64,000 bases of DNA, taken from Kribbella sp. VKM Ac-2568 (GTDB taxonomy: Bacteria > Actinomycetota > Actinomycetes > Propionibacteriales > Kribbellaceae). The notes under the pieces were generated by a model. It saw only the letters and a program-made list of their open reading frames with translations, made no database searches and was not told where the DNA came from. The position numbers and the translations under genes were made by a program. The DNA is taken from NCBI RefSeq assembly GCF_004345365.1, contig NZ_SLVF01000006.1:124001-188000 (forward strand). The letters are read 5' to 3'. Below, piece by piece: positions 58,472-64,000 of this stretch; position 1 is the stretch's first letter, and each line of letters opens with the position of its first letter.

Positions 58472-58576
58472 GCGTTGCGGGGTCGAACCCGGGAGAGATT
58501 ACCGCACTGAACGCCTGTCTCCCAAACCGGTTCCGATCGGGCCGGGCCGCGGCCCGATCGAACCCGGTTCCAGCCG

Positions 58577-59725
58577 TCAGTCTTCGGACGCGAGCGTCAC
58601 TTCGAGGCCGCCCAGCAGGGTGGCCGCGATGTTGTAGAGGAAGGATCCGAGCGTCGCCAGCGCGGTGATGATCAGCACATCCGCGCAGGCCAGCAGGGTG
58701 GTGAATCCCATCACCTTGCCGGTGTTGATGTAGTTCTCGATCCGGAACGGCTCGGCCGCCGGAGTACCCAGGACCTCCGTCACCGTGTTGTTGATGTTGT
58801 CGAAGACGCCGGCCGCGCCGATCGCGGACCAGACGATGAACACCGCGACCCAGACGACGATGCCGAAGGCGATCGACAGCAGGAACGAGGTCTTCATCAC
58901 CGACCACGGGTCCAGCCGCGACAGCCGCAGCCGGGCCTTGCGGGTCTGATGCCTCGTCGACGTCTTCACGCTCGGCGAGGTCGTCGTGCGGGTCCCAGTG
59001 GTCGACTTGGCGGCGACCGCCGCGCCGGTGCCCACACCAGGCGCCTCGGCCTTCGCGTCCGTCTTGATGCCGAACCGGTTCGGCTTGCTCTCGGTGCCGT
59101 TCCGGGCCTTCGTGTCAGCGCCCGAGGTCGCCGCCTCCTTGAGCGCGCCGGCCTTGTCCATCACCGCCTGCTTGGCTGCGTTCACCCGGTCCCCGAAGGA
59201 CTCGCCGGTGGACGCCTTGCCGGTCTGTCCGTACGACGGAGTCGCGGGCTGGCCGCCCCCAGGCTGACCAGCGGGAGCTGGGAACCGCGGCTCCGGACGA
59301 CCCGGCGTGCTCGGGGTAGCCAGCGGCGGTCGCTGTCCCGAAGGAGCCTGCGAAGACCCGTGAGACGACGGCGGAACCACTGGCGGGTTCTGCTTGACGA
59401 CTGGCCGGACCGATGGCTGCTGCGGCGGCCGCGACGGCTTGGCCTCGCTCGCCTGCCCCGGCTGGTTCGCCGGAGCACCCGGACGGGGCTGCTGGCGGAT
59501 CTCGCCGGACTGCCCGTTCGGAGTACTGGGTCTTGGCTGGCCGTTGCCGGGGGTGCCGTTGCCGTTGGCGGAACTCTTGCCGTTGGCGCTGGGTGTGGTA
59601 CGACCGTTGGAGGTCGGTGTGGCCGTGGGGGTGGACCGGGACTTCCCGTTGCCGCCTTGCGAGGGCCGCTCGGATTTGCCGCTGTCCGCCCCGTCAGGCC
59701 ATGTCGGCCTCGCGCGGTTGGTCAT
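58577..59725 (-). CDS. DUF3566 membrane protein with long disordered N-terminus
   Basis: 382 residues. Residues 1-255 are Pro/Ser/Gly/Asn/Gln-rich and disordered (GNGKSRSTPTATPTSNGRTT and similar). The last 120 residues are the DUF3566 domain with two membrane helices (TSFLLSIAFGIVVWVAVFIV and VLIITALATLGSFLYNIAAT). In mycobacteria the same gene (Rv0007) follows gyrA, and its protein is linked to the cell envelope and division complex. Its ATG overlaps the gyrA stop. Confidence 0.93.
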   Translation of the reverse strand: MTNRARPTWPDGADSGKSERPSQGGNGKSRSTPTATPTSNGRTTPSANGKSSANGNGTPGNGQPRPSTPNGQSGEIRQQPRPGAPANQPGQASEAKPSRPPQQPSVRPVVKQNPPVVPPSSHGSSQAPSGQRPPLATPSTPGRPEPRFPAPAGQPGGGQPATPSYGQTGKASTGESFGDRVNAAKQAVMDKAGALKEAATSGADTKARNGTESKPNRFGIKTDAKAEAPGVGTGAAVAAKSTTGTRTTTSPSVKTSTRHQTRKARLRLSRLDPWSVMKTSFLLSIAFGIVVWVAVFIVWSAIGAAGVFDNINNTVTEVLGTPAAEPFRIENYINTGKVMGFTTLLACADVLIITALATLGSFLYNIAATLLGGLEVTLASED

Positions 59726-62370
59726 CAGGTGCCCTCCTGGCCGGCTTCGTCTCCTTCGACGGTAGCCGCGCCGTCGACGTCCGTCGAATGCTGGTCATCA
59801 TCCTGGACGCTCTGAGGGGCCTGTTCGGTTGGCAGTCCGTCCACATCCTGGGCAGCAACTTCACCGGCGCCTTCGACACCCTCGATCTCGACGGTGAGAT
59901 CGGTATTGCGGGCGATCGCGACCACAGCATCAGATTCCCCGACGCCCGCGAACTTAACCCCCATGGTGTCGCGGCCCTTGACCGGAACGCTGTCCACCCG
60001 GCTGCGCACGACCTGCCCGCTGGACTTGATCGCGAGCACCTGGTCGGAGTCGACGACGATCAGCGCGCCGACCAGCGAGCCACGCTCGTCGTTCAGCTTG
60101 ACCGCCTTGATGCCGAGACCGCCACGACCCTGCTGGCGGTACTCCGAGACGCGGCTGCGCTTGGCGTAGCCGGCGTCCGTCACGGTGAAGACGTACTGCG
60201 TGTCCTCCTCCGAGCCGGCCCGGATCACGGCCATCGAGAGCAGCTCGTCGCCGTTGCGGAACTTCATCCCGGTGACGCCGGAGGTGGCCCGGCCCATCGG
60301 GCGCAGTTGCTCGTCGTTCGCGGTGAAGCGGATCGACTGGCCCTTCCTGGAGACCAGCATCAGGTCGTCCTCGGCCGAGGCGAGCTCCGCACCGATCAGC
60401 TCGTCGTCCTCGTCGCGGAAGTTGACCGCGATGATGCCGCTCTGCCGGGCCGAGTCGTAGTCGGTCAGCGCCGTCTTCTTCACCAGACCACGCTTGGTGG
60501 CCAGCAACAGGTACGGCTCCTGCTCGTAGTCGCGCAGCGTCAGGACCTGGGCGATCTCCTCGTCCGGCTGGAACGAGAGCAGACCTGCCACGTGCGAGCC
60601 CTTGGCGTCGCGCGCGGACTCGGGCAGCTGCCACACCTTGGCCCGGTAGACCCGGCCCTTGGTGGTGAAGAACAGCATCCAGTGGTGGTTCGTGGTGGCG
60701 AAGAAGTGCCCGATCTCATCCTCGGCCCGCATCGTCGCGCCCCGAACGCCCTTGCCGCCGCGGTTCTGCGTGCGGTACAGGTCGGTCTTGGTGCGCTTCG
60801 CGTAGCCGCCGCGGGTGATCGTGACGACCACTTCCTCGTCCGGGACGAGGTCCTGGACGGACAGGTCGCCGTCGGCCGCGATGATCTCGGTCCGCCGCTC
60901 GTCGCCGAACTTCTCGACGATCTCGGCCAGCTCGTCGCGGACGATGTTCCGCTGCCGCACCGGGTCGGCCAGGATGTCCTCGAGGTCGGCGATGACGGCC
61001 TCGAGCTCGTTCAGCCGGTCGATGATCTTCTGCCGCTCCAGGGCGGCCAGCCGGCGCAGCTGCATGTCCAGGATCGCCTGGGCCTGCACCTCGTCGATGT
61101 CCAGCAGGCTGATCAGGCCCTGGCGGGCCTCGTCGACGTCCGGGCTGCGCCGGATCAGCGCGATGACCTCGTCCAGCGCGTCGAGCGCCTTCACGTAGCC
61201 GCGGTAGATGTGGGCCTGCTTCTCGGCCTCGCGGAGGCGGTAGCGGGTCCGGCGCTGGATGACCTCGATCTGGTGGTCGATCCAGTGCGTGATGAACAGG
61301 TCCACGCTGAGCGTGCGCGGTACGCCGTCGACCAGCGCGAGCATGTTGCAGCCGAAGGTGTCCTGCAGCTGTGTGTGCTTGTAGAGGTTGTTCAGTACTA
61401 CGCGCGGCTGGGCGTCGCGCTTCAGCACGATCACCAGGCGCTGGCCGGTCCGGGACGACGTGTCGTCGCGGATGTCGGCGATGCCGTTCATCTTGCCGGT
61501 GTTGACCAGCTCGGCGATCTTCTGCGCCAGGTTGTCCGGGTTGACCATGTAGGGCAGCTCGGAGACGACCAGGCTGGTCCGGCCCTTGGCGTCCTCCTCG
61601 ATGTCGACCACCGCGCGCATCGTGACCGAGCCACGACCGGTGCGGTAGGCGTCGTCGATGCCCTTGTAGCCGACGATCAGCGCGCCGTTCGGGAAGTCCG
61701 GGCCCTTGATGTGCTCCATGCACGCCGCCAGGACCTCTTCCTGGGTGGCGTCCGGGTTCTCCAGGCACCAGTTCGCGGCAGCAGCGACCTCGCGCAGGTT
61801 GTGCGGCGGAATCTGCGTCGCCATCCCGACCGCGATGCCGGCGGAGCCGTTCACCAGCAGGTTCGGGAAGCGGCTGGGCAGGATCACCGGCTCCTGCGAG
61901 CGGCCGTCGTAGTTGGGGCGGAAGTCGACCGTGTCCTGGTCGATGTCGCGCACCATCTCCATCGCCAGCGGGGCCAGCCGGCACTCGGTGTACCGCATCG
62001 CGGCGGCCGGGTCGTTACCCGGCGAGCCGAAGTTGCCCTGTCCCTGGATCATCGGCGCGCGCATCACCCACGGCTGCGCCAGCCGTACCAGGGTGTCGTA
62101 GATCGCCGAGTCACCGTGCGGGTGGTACTGACCCATCACGTCACCGACGACGCGCGAGCACTTGGAGAAGCCCCGGTCCGGCCGGTAGCCACCGTCGTAC
62201 ATCGCATAGAGGATGCGACGGTGCACCGGCTTGAGGCCGTCGCGCACCTCCGGCAGCGCGCGGCCGACGATGACGGCCATCGCGTAGTCGAGGTACGACT
62301 GCTGCATCTCCGTCTGCAGATCGAGGGGCTCGATCCGGTCGTGTCCCGGAGAAATGGGGGTCTCGGTCAT
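59725..62370 (-). CDS. gyrA: DNA gyrase subunit A
   Basis: 881 residues, full length. The winged-helix catalytic Tyr is in [13 protein letters not shown]. The quinolone-resistance region reads [19 protein letters not shown], with Ser and Asp at the two usual resistance positions, so no known resistance change is seen. The GyrA box is QNRGGKG in the C-terminal beta-pinwheel. With GyrB it makes the tetramer that introduces negative supercoils using ATP. It ends in a Glu/Asp-rich tail. Confidence 0.98.
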   Translation of the reverse strand: MTETPISPGHDRIEPLDLQTEMQQSYLDYAMAVIVGRALPEVRDGLKPVHRRILYAMYDGGYRPDRGFSKCSRVVGDVMGQYHPHGDSAIYDTLVRLAQPWVMRAPMIQGQGNFGSPGNDPAAAMRYTECRLAPLAMEMVRDIDQDTVDFRPNYDGRSQEPVILPSRFPNLLVNGSAGIAVGMATQIPPHNLREVAAAANWCLENPDATQEEVLAACMEHIKGPDFPNGALIVGYKGIDDAYRTGRGSVTMRAVVDIEEDAKGRTSLVVSELPYMVNPDNLAQKIAELVNTGKMNGIADIRDDTSSRTGQRLVIVLKRDAQPRVVLNNLYKHTQLQDTFGCNMLALVDGVPRTLSVDLFITHWIDHQIEVIQRRTRYRLREAEKQAHIYRGYVKALDALDEVIALIRRSPDVDEARQGLISLLDIDEVQAQAILDMQLRRLAALERQKIIDRLNELEAVIADLEDILADPVRQRNIVRDELAEIVEKFGDERRTEIIAADGDLSVQDLVPDEEVVVTITRGGYAKRTKTDLYRTQNRGGKGVRGATMRAEDEIGHFFATTNHHWMLFFTTKGRVYRAKVWQLPESARDAKGSHVAGLLSFQPDEEIAQVLTLRDYEQEPYLLLATKRGLVKKTALTDYDSARQSGIIAVNFRDEDDELIGAELASAEDDLMLVSRKGQSIRFTANDEQLRPMGRATSGVTGMKFRNGDELLSMAVIRAGSEEDTQYVFTVTDAGYAKRSRVSEYRQQGRGGLGIKAVKLNDERGSLVGALIVVDSDQVLAIKSSGQVVRSRVDSVPVKGRDTMGVKFAGVGESDAVVAIARNTDLTVEIEGVEGAGEVAAQDVDGLPTEQAPQSVQDDDQHSTDVDGAATVEGDEAGQEGT

Positions 62371-62478
62371 CTGGTGCTCGTCCCGTTCGTTTCAGTACGT
62401 CGGTGAGGTCGGCGCTGCGAGTGGTCCGCCAGGCCCGGGCAACCGTGGGCTGCCTCGGCTCCGGCGGACGCGGCGGGC
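62371..62478. other. gyrB-gyrA intergenic region
   Basis: 108 bp between the gyrB stop and the gyrA start. GTCCGCC and GGCGGAC form a loose inverted repeat around a GC-rich core. No promoter motif stands out; gyrA is probably co-transcribed with gyrB. Confidence 0.4.
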
Positions 62479-64000
62479 CTAGATATCAAGGAAGCGGACG
62501 TCCTTGGCGTTGCGCTGGATGAAGTTCCGGCGAGCCTCGATGTCGTCGCCCATCAGCGTCGCGAAGGTCTCGTCGGCACGGGCGGCGTCGTCCAGGGTGA
62601 TCTGCAGCAGCACCCGGTTGGCCGGGTCCATCGTGGTCTCCCACAGCTCCTGCGCGTTCATCTCACCCAGGCCCTTGTACCGCTGCGTGCCGTTCTCCTT
62701 CGGCAACTTCTTGCCGGCCTCGGCGCCCGCCGCCATCAGGCCGTCCTTCTCGCGCTCGGTGTAGGCCAGCTCGTGCGGCGAGTTGCTCCACCGGATCTTG
62801 TACAGCGGCGGCTGCGCGGCGTACACGTGACCGCGCTCGATCAGCGGCCGCATGAACCGGAACAGCAGGGTGAGCAGCAGCGTCCGGATGTGCTGGCCGT
62901 CGACGTCGGCGTCGGCCATGATCACGATCTTGTGGTACCGGAGCTTCTCCTCGTCGAAGTCCTCGTGGATCCCGGTGCCGAGGGCGGAGATGATCGCTTG
63001 GACCTCGTTGTTCTGCAGGACCTTGTCGATCCGCGCCTTCTCGACGTTCAGGATCTTGCCCCGGATCGGCAGGATGGCCTGGAACTTCGGATCGCGACCA
63101 CCCTTGGCGGAGCCACCGGCCGAGTCACCCTCGACGATGTAGACCTCGCACTCCTCCGGGTTCGTCGACTGGCAGTCGGACAGCTTGCCCGGCAGCCCGC
63201 CGCCACCCAGCAGACCCTTGCGGTTGCGGGCCAGGTCGCGCGCTTTGCGGGCGGCGATCCGGGCACTCGCGGCCGCGGTGGCCTTGCGGATGATCTCGCG
63301 GCCCTCGGCCGGGTTCTGCTCGAACCAGGCACCGAGCCGGTCGTTCACGACCCGCTGGACGAAGCCCTTCACCTCGGTGTTGCCGAGCTTGGTCTTGGTC
63401 TGGCCCTCGAACTGCGGGTTGCCCAGCTTGACCGAGATGATCGCGGTCAGGCCCTCGCGCACGTCGTCGCCGGTGAGCCTGTCCTCCTTCTTCTTGATCA
63501 TGCCCTGGTCCTCGCCGAAGGAGTTGACCAGTGAGGTGAGCGCGGCCCGGAAGCCCTCTTCGTGGGTGCCGCCCTCATGCGTGTTGATCGTGTTCGCGAA
63601 GGTGTGCACCGACTCCTGGAACGAGCCGCTCCACTGCATCGCCACCTCGAGGCTGAGGCTGTCGTCACCCTGGGCCGCCTCGAAGGCGATCACGTCGCGG
63701 TGCACGGTCTCGCGGATGCCGGTCAGGTACTTGACGTAGTCGACCAGGCCGTCGTCGTACTTGAAGGACTGCTCGACCGGCTCGCCGTCGGCGGTGTGGT
63801 CCGGGCGCTCGTCCCGGATCACCAGCTCGAGGCCCTTGTTCAGGAACGCGTACTCGCGGAAGCGGGTGGACAGCGTCTCGAAGGAGAAGACCGTCGTCTC
63901 GAAGACGTCCGGGCTGGGCCAGAAGGTGATCGTGGTGCCGTTCGAGTCCGACGTCCCGACCTCGGCCAGGTCCGCATCAGGCACGCCGACGGTGAAGGAC
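62479..64000 (-). CDS. gyrB: DNA gyrase subunit B, 5' end cut by window edge
   Basis: The last 507 codons are present; the ATPase domain start lies beyond the right edge. Visible parts: transducer ([20 protein letters not shown] with [10 protein letters not shown]), the TOPRIM domain with [18 protein letters not shown] (metal-binding Glu) and [18 protein letters not shown] (DxD), and the C-terminal PLYKIRW and [20 protein letters not shown] that contacts GyrA. It hydrolyses ATP to drive supercoiling. Confidence 0.97.
   Translation of the reverse strand, partial: SFTVGVPDADLAEVGTSDSNGTTITFWPSPDVFETTVFSFETLSTRFREYAFLNKGLELVIRDERPDHTADGEPVEQSFKYDDGLVDYVKYLTGIRETVHRDVIAFEAAQGDDSLSLEVAMQWSGSFQESVHTFANTINTHEGGTHEEGFRAALTSLVNSFGEDQGMIKKKEDRLTGDDVREGLTAIISVKLGNPQFEGQTKTKLGNTEVKGFVQRVVNDRLGAWFEQNPAEGREIIRKATAAASARIAARKARDLARNRKGLLGGGGLPGKLSDCQSTNPEECEVYIVEGDSAGGSAKGGRDPKFQAILPIRGKILNVEKARIDKVLQNNEVQAIISALGTGIHEDFDEEKLRYHKIVIMADADVDGQHIRTLLLTLLFRFMRPLIERGHVYAAQPPLYKIRWSNSPHELAYTEREKDGLMAAGAEAGKKLPKENGTQRYKGLGEMNAQELWETTMDPANRVLLQITLDDAARADETFATLMGDDIEARRNFIQRNAKDVRFLDI

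Noticed and set aside
59413..62406. 997-codon open frame on the plus strand opposite gyrA and the DUF3566 gene
   Set aside because: It is antisense to clear gyrA homology. Its translation is rich in Arg, His, Asp and Val without domains, as expected from high-GC codon usage in the opposite frame.

Overview
The window is high-GC DNA from an actinobacterium, most likely Kribbella or a near relative in the Nocardioidales. The genus is an inference from gene content (arabinan-type CAZyme operon, EXLDI/Drr cluster, DUF4328 paralogues); the phylum is secure. The backbone is the classic actinobacterial neighbourhood beside the replication origin, read backwards: gyrB (cut by the right edge), gyrA, DUF3566 protein, tRNA-Ile, DLW-39, tRNA-Ala, then far to the left ppiA, rhomboid, crgA, DUF881, pabA, pknB, pbpA, rodA, pstP, fhaB, fhaA and tRNA-Leu. 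In mycobacteria these blocks lie almost side by side. Here they are separated by two expansions, about 17 kb (12.0-29.8 kb) and about 27 kb (31.1-58.1 kb), filled with accessory genes.

Layout. 0-2.1 kb: TetR-controlled ABC transporter start, a nitrilase remnant, an SRPBCC protein and a GIY-YIG protein. 2.2-12.0 kb: tRNA-Leu and the cell-wall/cell-division signalling operon fhaA-fhaB-pstP-rodA-pbpA-pknB, with pabA, a DUF881 protein and crgA. In this operon PknB phosphorylates and PstP dephosphorylates division and elongation proteins, FHA proteins read the phosphothreonines, and RodA and PbpA build peptidoglycan. 12.1-12.3 kb: a cluster of perfect DnaA boxes. 13.9-16.4 kb: an EXLDI protein with four 12-bp direct repeats over its promoter, followed by a Drr-type ABC exporter. 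16.4-18.5 kb: a flavin split-barrel protein divergent from a MocR regulator. 18.5-27.5 kb: a six-gene arabinan/arabinoxylan uptake and degradation operon (GH51, binding protein, two permeases, two GH43) divergent from a LacI repressor. 27.8-29.7 kb: a flavin monooxygenase divergent from a TetR with three palindromic operators. 29.8-33.5 kb: rhomboid protease, cyclophilin, an apolipoprotein-like helical protein and O6-alkylguanine-DNA methyltransferase. 33.7-36.8 kb: two DUF4328 membrane proteins, one with a very long Tyr/Ser/Pro-rich tail.

36.8-57.4 kb is notable for decay. It holds a broken sugar-catabolism cluster (truncated dehydrogenase, truncated permease, DUF2264 gene with an in-frame TGA, LacI with an internal deletion), a second deletion scar joining PPOX and TetR tails, a CBM remnant, a broken epimerase and a frameshifted unknown gene. 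Intact genes lie between them: isochorismatase-like protein, aldo/keto reductase, SDR-queA pair with a SoxR-type box, alpha/beta hydrolases, an AGPS-like oxidase/TetR/glpD group, a third DUF4328 protein, a PP2C-like protein, a pentapeptide-repeat protein, a GNAT, an AhpD-like protein and a PrsW protease.

57.4-58.2 kb carries the scar of an integrative element at tRNA-Ala: a second copy of the 3' half of the tRNA, a small gene, and the last codons of what looks like a tyrosine recombinase. No CRISPR array, rRNA operon or intact insertion sequence was seen.
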